NCBI RefSeq assembly: GCF_014647375.1
Contig: NZ_BMPB01000004.1
Location: 124,001-188,000 of the forward strand
DNA length: 64,000 nucleotides
Direction of reading: 5' to 3'
Origin: Parabacteroides faecis
GTDB lineage: Bacteria; Bacteroidota; Bacteroidia; Bacteroidales; Tannerellaceae
Part shown: positions 8,539 to 18,410 of the stretch, piece after piece
Layout of the letters: each line of letters opens with the position of its first letter
Numbering within the stretch: the stretch's first letter is position 1
Translations under genes and position numbers: made by a program
Notes under the pieces: model-generated
Databases searched by the model: none
Told to the model about the DNA's origin: nothing
What the model saw: the letters and a program-made list of their open reading frames with translations, nothing else

Positions 8539-8569
8539 GGTCAGAAAATGATTGAGACATCTTCTGACC
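8539..8569 (+). promoter_or_regulatory. Leader hairpin between fecR and susC, PUL 1
   Basis: Perfect arms GGTCAGAA and TTCTGACC around a 15-base loop, with a loose T-rich stretch after it. It begins 59 bases after the fecR stop and ends 94 bases before susC. Hairpins in the equivalent place occur in the two other sigma/FecR loci. A partial terminator, attenuator or RNA-processing site is possible. Confidence 0.6.
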
Positions 8570-8663
8570 CGGATTTAATTTTTAATTAGTTAACCATTCT
8601 CAATCGCCTGTGTCTGGAAAATACTGCGAATGAGATAATTTAATAATAAAAACATTCAAATAT

Positions 8664-11600
8664 ATGGAAAAAGAGCGAGATAAGTATGTCTTATTGTATC
8701 AAAAAATTAGACGTGTTATGAAAATCACAACAATATTCCTTTTAGTAGGAATTCTGCAATTGTCTGCAACTACTTATGCACAGGAACAGCGTATCTCTGT
8801 AACTTTAAATAATGGGACATTTTATGATTTGGTTTCTCAGATAGAAAAACAATCAGAATTCATGTTTTTTTATAAGAGTGAAGAGATTGATAGTAATCAA
8901 CGATTTAACTTGAAAGCGAATAATAAGGAGATTTCAGAAATTCTTAATGAGGTAACGAAAAAAAATAATTTGTCATATGCAATAACCGGAAAGCATATTA
9001 TTATCACAAAGATAACGGGAGTGAGTCAGCAATCAAGGAAGATAACAGGTGTCGTTTTGGATGAGGCTGGTGAACCGATTATCGGAGCTAATGTGATTGA
9101 AAAAGGTACAACAAACGGAGTGATGACAGATATAAACGGGACTTTTAGTTTGGAAGTGAAAAGAGGTTCGATTCTTCAGGTATCTTATATCGGTTATAAA
9201 CCTATTGAGGTATCATCAGGATTAACTCCGTTTAAAGTTATTTTAGAGGAAGATAACCAACAGATAGAGGAAGTTGTTGTAGTAGGTTACGGAACGCAGA
9301 AAAAAATAAATCTGACAGGTGCAGTGAGTAATGTAAAAGCGGATATGCTTGAAAATAGAACAAGTTCGAGCCCGATCAATTTACTGACAGGTCAGGTTCC
9401 GGGTATGACAATTATTCAACGTTCTGGTCAACCGGGGGCTGACATGGGAACCCTTCGCGTGAGAGGTATCGGTACTTTGGGGAATGCTGAAGCAATGGTT
9501 GTTATTGACGGAGTAGAATCTTCTTTCAATAATGTCAGTCCCGATGATATTGAAAGTATATCTGTCCTGAAAGATGCTGCAGCATCATCTATTTATGGGG
9601 TCCGTGCAGCAAATGGAGTGATACTTATAACAACGAAGAAAGGCGTGGTAGGAAAACCTGTCGTTTCATATAATGGCTATGTGGGTTGGCAATCGGCTTG
9701 TCGTATGCCGGATTATTTGGACTCTTATCATTATGCTCAGTTGTTTAATGAGGCTTATGCCAACGATGGTTTACCTGCCCCTTATTCGGAACAAGACCTT
9801 CAAAAATTTAAAGATGGCAGCGATCCTGATCATTATCCGAACAGTAACTGGTTAAATACATTATTAAGTGAAAACGGTCTTTTTCATAATCACCATTTAA
9901 GTGTTGTCGGAGGAAATGATAATCTGAGATATTCTTTAGCACTTGGTTATCATGAGAAGAATGGTCTGATTCCTAACTCCGATTACAATAAGTTTACCGT
10001 GCGTTCTAATATTGATGCAAAAATAAACAGTCGTTTGAATATCGGCATGTATTTGAGTGCTTACCGGGATCGTTCTACATCTCCTGCAGGAGCAAGTATT
10101 GATGATATTTTTTATCATGCTTTGCGTGAAACACCTGTATCTCCGATTCAGTTCCGGAATGGTAATTATGGTTTGTATCTGAATGAACATAGTTCAGTTG
10201 CGGAAGCTCGTTTGGGAGGTAAAGACCAATTATATAATAATAATTTTCAGGGGAGTGCATTTTTTGAATATAAAATTATTGAAGGATTGACTTTAAAGGG
10301 CAATGCATCAGCAACTTTTAACTCGAACAATCAACATAAATTTCAGAAGAGCATCAAGTTCTATAATGCAGATTCGGATGATCCGATTAAAACAACCCGT
10401 AGTATGGCTGTCGATTTTGAAAAGAAAAGTTGGGAAGTTAATTTACAGGCTTATCTCAATTATAATAAATCTTTCGGTAAAAATAATATTGCAGCTTTGC
10501 TTGGATATTCACAATTGTATAACCAATACAGGGAATTTGGAGCATCTCGTAAAGATTTACCGAGTAACAATAATCTGGGAGAAGTAAATGCAGGAGATGT
10601 GACCACACAGTCCAATCAAGGAAATATGGTGGAATATGCCTTGCGATCGGTGTTTGGTCGTGTAAACTATACTTTTGCCGATAAATATCTGTTTGAAGCA
10701 AATCTGCGTTATGACGGGACATCCCGTTTCCCTAAAAACAATCGTTTTGGTGCTTTTCCTTCATTCTCGGCAGGTTGGCGAATTTCGGAGGAAAGTTTTT
10801 ATCATGCAGACTGGATGGATAATCTGAAGCTTAGAGCTTCCTGGGGACAATTGGGTAATCAGGAGATTGGAAATTATGCTTTTTATAATACCTATGTTTT
10901 CGGGCAGAATTACAGTTTTGGTAATATGTTGACCCCGGGTGTTTCTATTAATAGTAAGATGGGGAACTCTATTATTACTTGGGAAAAAACGGATCAGATA
11001 GATGCTGGTATTGATGCCTCTTTTCTGGCTGGGAAATTAAGTTTTTCTGGCGATTTCTTTATAAAGAATACAAGAGATATTTTGTTGGATTTGCCAATAC
11101 CAGATGTCGTAGGGGTTGGTGCTCCGACTCAAAATGCCGGAAAGGTACGTAATACCGGTGTTGAATTGCTATTGACACATAATAATCAGGTGCGTGATTT
11201 TAACTATTTTGCAACTATTAATTTCAGTTATGTACATAATGAAATTACAGACCTGAAAGGTGGAGATACTCCTGGTCGTTCGGTAGGTGATCCGATTAAT
11301 AATATTTATGGATATGTATGCGAAGGAATTTTTAAGGACCAGGCAGAAATAGATGCACACCCGAAACAGGTGACAGGTGATGTCGTTCCTGGTGATTTAA
11401 AATATAAAGACTTGAATGGAGATAATATAGTAAATGAAAAAGACCGTAAATCGTTAGGAACCTATTTCCCTAAAATAAACTTTGGTATTCGTCTTGGATT
11501 TGAATATCACAACTTCGATTTTTCTGCATTATTACAAGGTGCAGGGATGGTAGATGCGATTGTTCGTGAACAGGTAGGCAAAGCTTTCTACAATGGAGGT

Positions 11601-11933
11601 GGAGTTATAGTAGGTTATCTGGATAGGTGGACGCCTGATAATCCAAATGCAAAATATCCTCGTTTGTCAATGAAAGACACGCAGAAGAACTGGGAAACTT
11701 CAACTTTCTGGATGCAAAATGCCTCCTATCTGAAGATGCGTAATGTACAGTTGGGATATACAATTCCCAAAATGATCTTAAGCAAAAGTGGAATTTCCAA
11801 TCTACGTATTTATTGCAGTATAGATAATCTGTTTACGATAACAGGCTTTGACAATGTAGATCCTGAAGTCCCTTATGGATCTTATTATCCTTTGACTAAG
11901 AATTATTCATTCGGTATCAATTTATCTTTTTAA
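8664..11933 (+). CDS. SusC/RagA-like TonB-dependent outer-membrane receptor with STN domain, PUL 1
   Basis: 1089-residue glycan importer of the outer membrane. Order: a polar N-terminal extension, a signal peptide (about 19-40), an STN signalling domain (about 43-118, contacts FecR), a CarboxypepD-regulatory-like domain (about 127-210, ITGVVLDEAGEPIIGANVIEKG), a TonB-box-like EEVVVVGYGTQKK, a plug (about 220-330, DIESISVLKDAAASSIYG), then a 22-strand-type barrel ending in aromatic residues (FGINLSF). The STN domain ties it to the sigma/FecR pair upstream. SusD follows after 12 bases. The rhamnosidase-like enzyme further downstream suggests rhamnose-containing glycans, by inference only. Confidence 0.94.
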   Translation: MEKERDKYVLLYQKIRRVMKITTIFLLVGILQLSATTYAQEQRISVTLNNGTFYDLVSQIEKQSEFMFFYKSEEIDSNQRFNLKANNKEISEILNEVTKKNNLSYAITGKHIIITKITGVSQQSRKITGVVLDEAGEPIIGANVIEKGTTNGVMTDINGTFSLEVKRGSILQVSYIGYKPIEVSSGLTPFKVILEEDNQQIEEVVVVGYGTQKKINLTGAVSNVKADMLENRTSSSPINLLTGQVPGMTIIQRSGQPGADMGTLRVRGIGTLGNAEAMVVIDGVESSFNNVSPDDIESISVLKDAAASSIYGVRAANGVILITTKKGVVGKPVVSYNGYVGWQSACRMPDYLDSYHYAQLFNEAYANDGLPAPYSEQDLQKFKDGSDPDHYPNSNWLNTLLSENGLFHNHHLSVVGGNDNLRYSLALGYHEKNGLIPNSDYNKFTVRSNIDAKINSRLNIGMYLSAYRDRSTSPAGASIDDIFYHALRETPVSPIQFRNGNYGLYLNEHSSVAEARLGGKDQLYNNNFQGSAFFEYKIIEGLTLKGNASATFNSNNQHKFQKSIKFYNADSDDPIKTTRSMAVDFEKKSWEVNLQAYLNYNKSFGKNNIAALLGYSQLYNQYREFGASRKDLPSNNNLGEVNAGDVTTQSNQGNMVEYALRSVFGRVNYTFADKYLFEANLRYDGTSRFPKNNRFGAFPSFSAGWRISEESFYHADWMDNLKLRASWGQLGNQEIGNYAFYNTYVFGQNYSFGNMLTPGVSINSKMGNSIITWEKTDQIDAGIDASFLAGKLSFSGDFFIKNTRDILLDLPIPDVVGVGAPTQNAGKVRNTGVELLLTHNNQVRDFNYFATINFSYVHNEITDLKGGDTPGRSVGDPINNIYGYVCEGIFKDQAEIDAHPKQVTGDVVPGDLKYKDLNGDNIVNEKDRKSLGTYFPKINFGIRLGFEYHNFDFSALLQGAGMVDAIVREQVGKAFYNGGGVIVGYLDRWTPDNPNAKYPRLSMKDTQKNWETSTFWMQNASYLKMRNVQLGYTIPKMILSKSGISNLRIYCSIDNLFTITGFDNVDPEVPYGSYYPLTKNYSFGINLSF

Positions 11934-11945
11934 AATCTAATCGAT

Positions 11946-13484
11946 ATGAAAAATACATATATAATAGTAACATTACTCTTTTGGGGATTAGTTAGTTGCA
12001 ATGATTCTTTTTTGGACAGAGGTCCTAAAGATCAGTTGACGGACGAATCTTATTGGTCGACTGTCGAAGATGTGGAAATGTATACAACATCGGTTTATAC
12101 TTACTTACTTGACCCTGTTAATTATATATTGATGACAGATGGTTATACAGATAATGCTGTTCCTGTTCATATCTATGATGCACAAGGAGCAATCTCTTCG
12201 GGTACTGCCACCTCTACGACACGTTATTTTGGGGAAACATGGAAAAATCAGTTTCAAGGTATACGCCGTTGTAATGTCTTTCTGGAAAATATAGAGCGGG
12301 TAGATATGAATGAAAACAGGAAACAAATCTTTATCGGTGAAGTGAAGTTCTTACGTGCATTCTTTTACACAACTTTGGTACGTTTGTTTGGAGGAGTGCC
12401 CATTTTGACAAAGCCTTTAGAGTTGAATGAGGCTATTCCTGCCAGAGATTCAGAACAAGATGTATACAACTTTATTGTGAAAGATTTGGATGAGGCTGCT
12501 CAATTATTGCCTTTAAAACGAACTGAACAAACGGAAATAGGACGAGCAACTAAAGGTGCTGCATTATCATTGAAAACCTGTATCAGCACATATTTTAATA
12601 AATATGATGTAGCAGCCAGAACTGCTAAAGAAGTGATGGATTTAGGTGTATATGGCTTGTTTGATAATTATGAAAAACTATTTTTGCCGGAAGATGAAAA
12701 CAATCAAGAGGTGATTTTTGACCATCAATATCTGGAAAATGCAAAAGATTTTACAGAAGGGAGCCTCATTGATCAGGCTTTTGGGCCACAAACTTCAAGT
12801 GGATGGGAAGCTTTGTCTCCTACACAAGATTTAGTTGACGATTATTTATGCACGGATGGAAAACCCATTGGTGAATCACCTCTTTATAATCCAATGAAAC
12901 CTTATGAGAATAGGGATCCCCGTCTCGCTTATACGGTTTTATGGGAAGATGCTATTTTTGTAGGAAAGCCTTATAAACCGATGACTGGTTCTGCAAATGC
13001 TACCCGCACAGGTTATAATTTCCGTAAATATATTAACCCTAAAAATGATGGTTGTACAAAACCTGGTTGGACTAATTTTATCTATATGCGCTATGCTGAA
13101 ATATTATTGTCATATGCAGAGGCTCAAAATGAAATTAGTGGTCCCGATCAATCTGTTTATGATGCAGTGAATCAGATTCGTCAGCGTCCTAGTGTTGATA
13201 TGCCTCCTTTAACAAGAGGATTGACAAAAGAGCAGATGCGTGAAGTAATCCGTCATGAAAAAAGAATAGAATTTGCCTTTGAAGGTATTCGTTTATTGGA
13301 TACCCGTCATTGGCGAATAACAGAAGATGTTGTGAAAAAGCCTGTTTATGGTGCAATGAAAGATGGAAAACATATCTTTGTAGAACAGCGTAATTTTAAT
13401 CCGGAAAAAGACTATCTTTGGGCTATACCATTGACTGAGATAAATTTATCGAAAGGTGCTTTGGTGCAAAATCCCGGATATTAA
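11946..13484 (+). CDS. SusD/RagB-like surface glycan-binding lipoprotein, PUL 1
   Basis: 512-residue lipoprotein that caps the SusC barrel and delivers oligosaccharide. The lipobox LVSC (Cys19) is followed by NDSFLDRGPKDQLTDESYW, the standard SusD opening. TPR-like helices include the family hallmark FLRAFFYTTLVRLFGGVPIL, and the C-terminal part has YMRYAEILLSYAEAQNE and IRHEKRIEFAFEGIRLLDTRHW. It lies 12 bases after SusC and 14 bases before the GH78-like gene, so all three are probably co-transcribed. Confidence 0.94.
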   Translation: MKNTYIIVTLLFWGLVSCNDSFLDRGPKDQLTDESYWSTVEDVEMYTTSVYTYLLDPVNYILMTDGYTDNAVPVHIYDAQGAISSGTATSTTRYFGETWKNQFQGIRRCNVFLENIERVDMNENRKQIFIGEVKFLRAFFYTTLVRLFGGVPILTKPLELNEAIPARDSEQDVYNFIVKDLDEAAQLLPLKRTEQTEIGRATKGAALSLKTCISTYFNKYDVAARTAKEVMDLGVYGLFDNYEKLFLPEDENNQEVIFDHQYLENAKDFTEGSLIDQAFGPQTSSGWEALSPTQDLVDDYLCTDGKPIGESPLYNPMKPYENRDPRLAYTVLWEDAIFVGKPYKPMTGSANATRTGYNFRKYINPKNDGCTKPGWTNFIYMRYAEILLSYAEAQNEISGPDQSVYDAVNQIRQRPSVDMPPLTRGLTKEQMREVIRHEKRIEFAFEGIRLLDTRHWRITEDVVKKPVYGAMKDGKHIFVEQRNFNPEKDYLWAIPLTEINLSKGALVQNPGY

Positions 13485-13498
13485 TAAATAGAATTAAT

Positions 13499-15721
13499 AT
13501 GAAAATACCAGTATCAAAAAAGGTTCAGATATGGATAACCGGACTGTTGCTGCTTGTGGGGTGTAACTTGCAGGCACAAGGCCAGGCTTTCGACCCGATG
13601 TCTGATCCTCAGTGTAAAATTCAGCCTTTTCCACAAAAGGAAGTGTGGAAAAGTTCTTATATGTGGTATCCGGGGCAATTAGCGGCACATATGCAAAAAC
13701 TGCATAAAGAAAAATCAAAGGAACGATGTTCCTATGTCGGTTATCCTGGGAAATTCAATGAACCAATCGGACATGCTTATTTCAAAAAGACGATGAAGTT
13801 AGGAAAAGAGACGCTGGTGAAATGGAATGGGGCAGAAACTATTAGCTGTACTGTGAACGGTCGGAAAATGGAGAACTCTCATCGTTCTTGTACACTTCCC
13901 AAAGGTACAAATACATTGTTTTTTGAAGTACGATCCGAGAATAATCTGCCTTGTCTGATTATAGACGGAGAACAGGTTTCTGACTTGGTTGGTTGGCAGG
14001 TCAGTTTAGATAATAGTGAATGGAATAGTGCCGAAACGTATTCCATGTATGATCAACCAGATAAGCGACCGGATACAGAATGGGAAGAGACGGTCCGGAT
14101 ATTGCCTGATCAATATCTTTTTTTACGAAATACCGTTAGGGAGGGGAATAACCTGAAGTTGGGAAAACATGGTCGCCTGATTATTGATTTCCGCCATCTC
14201 GAAGTTGGTAATGTGTCTTTTACAGCAACAGGAAAAAGTAATTTGTCTTATAGGGTTGGGGAAAGTCCGGAAGAGGTATTGAATGAGGATGAGAAAGCCT
14301 TTGAACAAAAGGCTATTCCGTCCTGTGTTCTTTCCGGCATAAAAGAGAAGATACGTTTGCCGGAACTGGCTTTGCGTTATTTGATAATTGAATGTGATGA
14401 ACCTTGTACGCTTTCGGATATTTATTTTGACGCGAAAATTTGGCCGGTGGATTTTCTGATGACATTTGAGTGCAACGATCCGAAGATGAATAATCTCTGG
14501 AATGCAGGTGTTGCAACGCTTCATACCTCCATGCATAATTTCTATTTGGACGGGGTAAAGCGAGACTATCTACCCTGGTCGATGGATGCAATTGTGAGTG
14601 CTTTTGCCGGAGACTATCTGTTTGGTGACGAACAGGTTTCCCGCAATGGTCTGTCAATAGCGTTGATGCCCCCTAATCCGAAAGTCTCAGATTTGGGAAT
14701 TGTCGATTATCCGCTTCATGCCTTGATCGGTTTCAAACAGAACTATCTGCGTTATGGGAATTTAAGAACCTCTTTGCTTTATAAGAAGCGTATTATCCAA
14801 ATGCTGGATTTTTATACTTCCATCCAGGATGAAAATGGTTTTATCTCAGCCAAGCACTCTACTTCCGGCTTTATCCCCGGGTGGTCTACTAAAATGGGAC
14901 CGGATGGACAAGGGACGGCTGCTTACGGACAGATTATGCTATACTTGAATTTTAAGTATGGAGCTTATTTTGCTCGTCTATGGAAAGAGAAAACCCTTGC
15001 ACACAAATATGAGCAGCGGGCTGAAGCGCTTCGCAAAAGTATATTGACACATTTCTGGGATGAAGGACAAAAGGCTTTTATTAACGGATATACGAAAGCG
15101 GGAGATAAGGATATGCGTATTTCCCATCATGCACAATATTGGGCTATTTTGGCAGATCTTTTCCCTTCTCAATATTTTGATAATCTATTTGATAAGGTAT
15201 TACCTTCTATTAAATATTATAAGGAGAATATTAGTTATGAGAAAGGATATGAGTTTTTGGCCTATGTAAAAGCCGGACGGACCCGGGATATTTTTCCCTT
15301 CCTGAATGCTGTTTGGGGAGAATGGCTGGATCAAGGTTATACCCGCTTCCCTGAGAACTTTTCACCATACGCTTCGGTAAAGGAACAGCTTGTGTTTTAC
15401 AATCGTCCTTTTGGGTTAAGTTTGTGTCATGGAGGAAATGGTGTTCCTCCGGTGATAGCGGTATTGAACGGCTTGTTGGGGTTCTCGCAATCTGACCGGG
15501 ATATTTCAGAATACAGTCTGGCTCCGCAGTTGATGGATCTGGATTGGGTAAAAGCCCGGATACCGGTTAAAGAAGGTTTTATTAAGCTGAATATCCAACG
15601 AACGGGTACAAGTACGATTGATATTCCGGCTGGTTGCGTTGTTCATTTGTATAATAAAGGTACGGCTTCACAAAAGAAAGTATTAAGAAAAGCCGGGCAT
15701 TACGAATTTATTTATCAATAA
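13499..15721 (+). CDS. GH78-family alpha-L-rhamnosidase-like lipoprotein
   Basis: 740-residue putative glycoside hydrolase removing terminal alpha-L-rhamnose. A type II signal peptide with lipobox LVGC (Cys21) predicts membrane anchoring. N-terminal beta-sandwich domains (about 60-310) precede an (alpha/alpha)6 catalytic barrel. It carries the GH78-like segment LDGVKRDYLPWSMDA, with Asp351, Arg355 and Asp356; the common form is DGxKRDRLxWxGD, so the glycine before the last Asp is methionine here. The C-terminus is a small beta domain. It is the only enzyme in PUL 1, so the substrate is probably simple or shared with other loci. GC content looks higher than in the sigma-to-susD genes before it. 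Confidence 0.82.
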   Translation: MKIPVSKKVQIWITGLLLLVGCNLQAQGQAFDPMSDPQCKIQPFPQKEVWKSSYMWYPGQLAAHMQKLHKEKSKERCSYVGYPGKFNEPIGHAYFKKTMKLGKETLVKWNGAETISCTVNGRKMENSHRSCTLPKGTNTLFFEVRSENNLPCLIIDGEQVSDLVGWQVSLDNSEWNSAETYSMYDQPDKRPDTEWEETVRILPDQYLFLRNTVREGNNLKLGKHGRLIIDFRHLEVGNVSFTATGKSNLSYRVGESPEEVLNEDEKAFEQKAIPSCVLSGIKEKIRLPELALRYLIIECDEPCTLSDIYFDAKIWPVDFLMTFECNDPKMNNLWNAGVATLHTSMHNFYLDGVKRDYLPWSMDAIVSAFAGDYLFGDEQVSRNGLSIALMPPNPKVSDLGIVDYPLHALIGFKQNYLRYGNLRTSLLYKKRIIQMLDFYTSIQDENGFISAKHSTSGFIPGWSTKMGPDGQGTAAYGQIMLYLNFKYGAYFARLWKEKTLAHKYEQRAEALRKSILTHFWDEGQKAFINGYTKAGDKDMRISHHAQYWAILADLFPSQYFDNLFDKVLPSIKYYKENISYEKGYEFLAYVKAGRTRDIFPFLNAVWGEWLDQGYTRFPENFSPYASVKEQLVFYNRPFGLSLCHGGNGVPPVIAVLNGLLGFSQSDRDISEYSLAPQLMDLDWVKARIPVKEGFIKLNIQRTGTSTIDIPAGCVVHLYNKGTASQKKVLRKAGHYEFIYQ

Positions 15722-15728
15722 GAATAAT

Positions 15729-15763
15729 GGGAGGAGAATGAAATAGTTTTCCTCCTGTTTTAT
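15729..15763. terminator. Bidirectional terminator between PUL 1 and the cysteine-cluster gene
   Basis: A GGAGGA stem pairs with TCCTCC; a T-rich tail (TGTTTTATT) follows on the plus strand. It sits between two convergent genes (stops at 15721 and 15774). Confidence 0.65.
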
Positions 15764-15773
15764 TCTACTCTTA

Positions 15774-16256
15774 TCAAAACTCCCTCTTTAACTGTTCCAG
15801 TGCATGAAACACCGCCGGACAAGTCTCCGCATTCTTCACCGTCAGTGCATGTATCTGATAAAACTTCTTCCTGTCTGTATGTGGATATTCCCGGCAGGCT
15901 TTCGGTCTGTCCTCGTAAATACTGCAATAATTGTCATCTCCCAGGAAGGGGCAAGGCATCGACCGGAATACGTAATCCTTATCTTCATCGATATGCAAAT
16001 GCCGTTGTACAACTTCATGTGGTTTAATGCGTAATGCCTGTGCGATCCGTTCGATATCACGGTCTGTGATACGTGGTCCCAATGTGCGGCAGCAATTCCC
16101 GCAATCCAGGCAATCGATCGAATCGAATACCTCTTCATGGATGGCGTGTATCGTATCGTCCAGTTCCCGCATGCGGTTTTTCTTGATCGATTTGAAAAAA
16201 GCTTTTGTTTCCTTCTCAACTTTTTTAGCTCTCTCAGGGAGGGAGTTAATATCCAT
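15774..16256 (-). CDS. YkgJ-family cysteine-cluster protein
   Basis: 160-residue cytoplasmic protein with the zinc/iron-chelating cysteine cluster: CLDCGNCC, then PCPFLGDDNYC and YEDRPKACREYP. The biochemical role of the family is not settled; metal-cluster binding is inferred from the cysteines. ATG 16256 is chosen because the conserved protein begins MDINSLPERAKKVEKE and a TACATTTG promoter box lies 29 bases upstream. Longer in-frame extensions would overlap that box. Divergent from the metallophosphoesterase gene. Confidence 0.85.
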   Translation of the reverse strand: MDINSLPERAKKVEKETKAFFKSIKKNRMRELDDTIHAIHEEVFDSIDCLDCGNCCRTLGPRITDRDIERIAQALRIKPHEVVQRHLHIDEDKDYVFRSMPCPFLGDDNYCSIYEDRPKACREYPHTDRKKFYQIHALTVKNAETCPAVFHALEQLKREF

Positions 16257-16284
16257 AAAATGATCCTGTTTTAATTTGAAGGGG

Positions 16285-16292
16285 CAAATGTA
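16285..16292 (-). promoter_or_regulatory. -7 promoter box for the YkgJ-family gene
   Basis: The minus strand reads TACATTTG, a perfect TAnnTTTG match, 29 bases before ATG 16256. Confidence 0.6.
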
Positions 16293-16334
16293 ATCATTTA
16301 CAGCGGAAAACGAAAAAGCATCTTCATACAGTTG

Positions 16335-16363
16335 TTGCAACACTGTAACAGCGACTATGTTTC
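16335..16363 (+). promoter_or_regulatory. Promoter of the metallophosphoesterase-glycosyltransferase operon
   Basis: TTG at 16335-16337, an 18-base spacer, then TATGTTTC at 16356-16363 (one mismatch to TAnnTTTG). This gives a leader of about 20 bases to ATG 16389 and supports that start over the earlier in-frame one. Confidence 0.5.
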
Positions 16364-16388
16364 TTTGTGTAGTGTAAATATCTTACGT

Positions 16389-17192
16389 ATGAAACTAAGA
16401 AAATATTATCCGACCGTTGTGCTTTCCGACATTCACCTGGGTTCTGAACACTCCAGGACGAAAGAAGTAACCAATTTCCTGAAACATATCGACTGCGACC
16501 GCCTGATCCTGAACGGCGACATTATCGATGGCTGGCAACTACAAAAGTCCGGCAAGCGATGGAAGCAGGCACAGACCGATTTCTTCAAAGTCCTGATGAA
16601 GATGATGGAGAAGAAAGGGACACAGATCGTTTATGTACGTGGCAACCACGATGACTTCCTGGACAACCTGGTTCCTTTCCGCTTCTCTAACATCTCTATT
16701 GTGAAAGACTATTTGCTGAATAGCCACGGGAAGCGTTACCTGGTGACTCATGGCGACATTTTTGACACGATAACCACGAATATGCGCTGGCTGGCCATGC
16801 TGGGCGATATCGGCTACACTTTCCTGCTGTGGCTGAACAAAATTTATAACAAGAACCGTGAGAAGCACGGAAAACCTTACTTCTCCCTTTCGCAACATGT
16901 GAAGCACCGGGTGAAGAGTGCCGTTTCCTATATCTCAGATTTTGAGAAAGAACTGGTCAAACTTGCTCAGATCAAGCATTTGGACGGGATTATCTGCGGT
17001 CATATCCATCAGGCTGCTAATGTCTGGTACGATAATGTCCATTACCTGAACTCCGGCGATTGGGTGGAAAGTATGACCGCCCTGGTAGAGAATGAACAAG
17101 GCGAGTGGAATATTGTTACTTACAATAAGGCAGAGTATGGTACGGACGAAGAGGCTGCCGGGAAACCTTTATTATATGCTGAAGTAATATGA
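16389..17192 (+). CDS. LpxH-like metallophosphoesterase (UDP-2,3-diacylglucosamine diphosphatase family)
   Basis: 267-residue calcineurin-fold phosphoesterase. Metal-ligand motifs appear in order: SDIHLGS (Asp14, His16), NGDIIDGW (Asp44), VRGNHDD, and ICGHIHQAA near the C-terminus. Close relatives are annotated as UDP-2,3-diacylglucosamine hydrolases of lipid A synthesis, but this subfamily is broad and the true substrate may be another lipid-linked or nucleotide phosphate. It overlaps the glycosyltransferase downstream by ATGA, which suggests the two act in one glycolipid or cell-surface pathway. Confidence 0.85.
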   Translation: MKLRKYYPTVVLSDIHLGSEHSRTKEVTNFLKHIDCDRLILNGDIIDGWQLQKSGKRWKQAQTDFFKVLMKMMEKKGTQIVYVRGNHDDFLDNLVPFRFSNISIVKDYLLNSHGKRYLVTHGDIFDTITTNMRWLAMLGDIGYTFLLWLNKIYNKNREKHGKPYFSLSQHVKHRVKSAVSYISDFEKELVKLAQIKHLDGIICGHIHQAANVWYDNVHYLNSGDWVESMTALVENEQGEWNIVTYNKAEYGTDEEAAGKPLLYAEVI

Positions 17193-18343
17193 AAATGCTG
17201 TTTATTATACAGGGAGAAGGCAGAGGGCATCTAACACAGGCTTTGTCTCTCCGTCAGAAGCTGGCTGATGAAGGCCATCAGGTAGTCGGTGTGCTTGTTG
17301 GGAAGAGTCCTGCCCGCCGTATTCCTGACTTCTTTACAGAGAAAATTGATGCACCGGTTTACCCTTTCGAAAGTCCGAATTTCCTCCCTACGGCAAAGAA
17401 TAAACAGGTTAATTTGCTGAAAAGTGTGGGATATAATGTATTGCGTCTCCATACTTATGTGGCTAGCATACATTATATTAATCGGATGGTGAAGGAGACA
17501 GATGCAGACGTGGTTGTTAACTTTTACGAGTTACTGACAGGACTGACTTATCTGTTCTGCCGTCCAAAGGCGATGATGGTTTGTATTGCCCATCAATATC
17601 TGTTCCTGCATCCGGATTTCTCTTTCCCGAAGCTGAATGTTGTTTCTTTGTCCTTATTGAAGTTCTTTACCCGTATGACGGCTATCGGTGCGACGAAGAA
17701 GCTGGCTTTGTCTTTTCGGAAGATGCGCGAAGTGCCTGCCGATAAGATGGTTGTAGTTCCTCCTTTGTTACGTAAGGAAGTGATAAATAAGACTCCCCGC
17801 AAAGGACGCTATCTGCATGGCTATTTATTGAATAGCGGATTCAGTGAGGAAGTAAAGGAGTGGCATGCTGCTCATCCGGAAGTTTCGATGCACTTTTTCT
17901 GGGATAAGAAAGGGGCAGGGGAGGTTACCCGGATAGACAATACGCTTTCTTTTCATCAGTTGAACGATATTCGTTTTGTTAAATATATGGCAAATGCCAA
18001 AGCGTACGCAACGACTGCCGGCTTTGAATCTGTTTGCGAAGCGATGTACCTGGATAAGCCTGTATTGATGGTTCCTACTCATATTGAACAGGCTTGTAAT
18101 GCCTATGATGCATCCTTATCAGGAGCTGGTGCGGTAGCTGATCGTTTTGACCTGGATGCTTTACTACATTTGTCAGAAAACCATCAATCGAATCCTGTGT
18201 TCCGTCATTGGGTACAACAGGCGGATTGGTTGATCTTGCGTGAGTTCCGCGAAGATTTGTTGATGGAGGAGATGCCGTCGTCAGTCTGGCATCGTTTGTC
18301 TATGCATTGGGTGTACCGGGTGGCAAAGACGTTCTCGATTTAA
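17189..18343 (+). CDS. Glycosyltransferase, GT-B fold (Glyco_trans_1_3-like)
   Basis: 384-residue predicted glycosyltransferase. The N-terminal glycine-rich loop IIQGEGRGHLTQALSLRQKL resembles the acceptor-domain loop of MurG-type and diacylglycerol glucosyltransferases. The C-terminal half has the donor-site pattern AYATTAGFESVCEAMYLDKPVLMVPTHIEQACNA (glycine, glutamate and proline positions typical of GT-B enzymes). It starts on the ATGA overlap with the metallophosphoesterase. An acceptor of lipid nature is plausible from the partner gene but unproved. No clear terminator follows, only the palindrome at 18411. Confidence 0.82.
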   Translation: MKMLFIIQGEGRGHLTQALSLRQKLADEGHQVVGVLVGKSPARRIPDFFTEKIDAPVYPFESPNFLPTAKNKQVNLLKSVGYNVLRLHTYVASIHYINRMVKETDADVVVNFYELLTGLTYLFCRPKAMMVCIAHQYLFLHPDFSFPKLNVVSLSLLKFFTRMTAIGATKKLALSFRKMREVPADKMVVVPPLLRKEVINKTPRKGRYLHGYLLNSGFSEEVKEWHAAHPEVSMHFFWDKKGAGEVTRIDNTLSFHQLNDIRFVKYMANAKAYATTAGFESVCEAMYLDKPVLMVPTHIEQACNAYDASLSGAGAVADRFDLDALLHLSENHQSNPVFRHWVQQADWLILREFREDLLMEEMPSSVWHRLSMHWVYRVAKTFSI

Positions 18344-18410
18344 TGTATGAAGCTCTTATTTGAACCAATAGATGAGGGCTATGAATCGAGATTGAGTAAA
18401 AGGTTTAATT

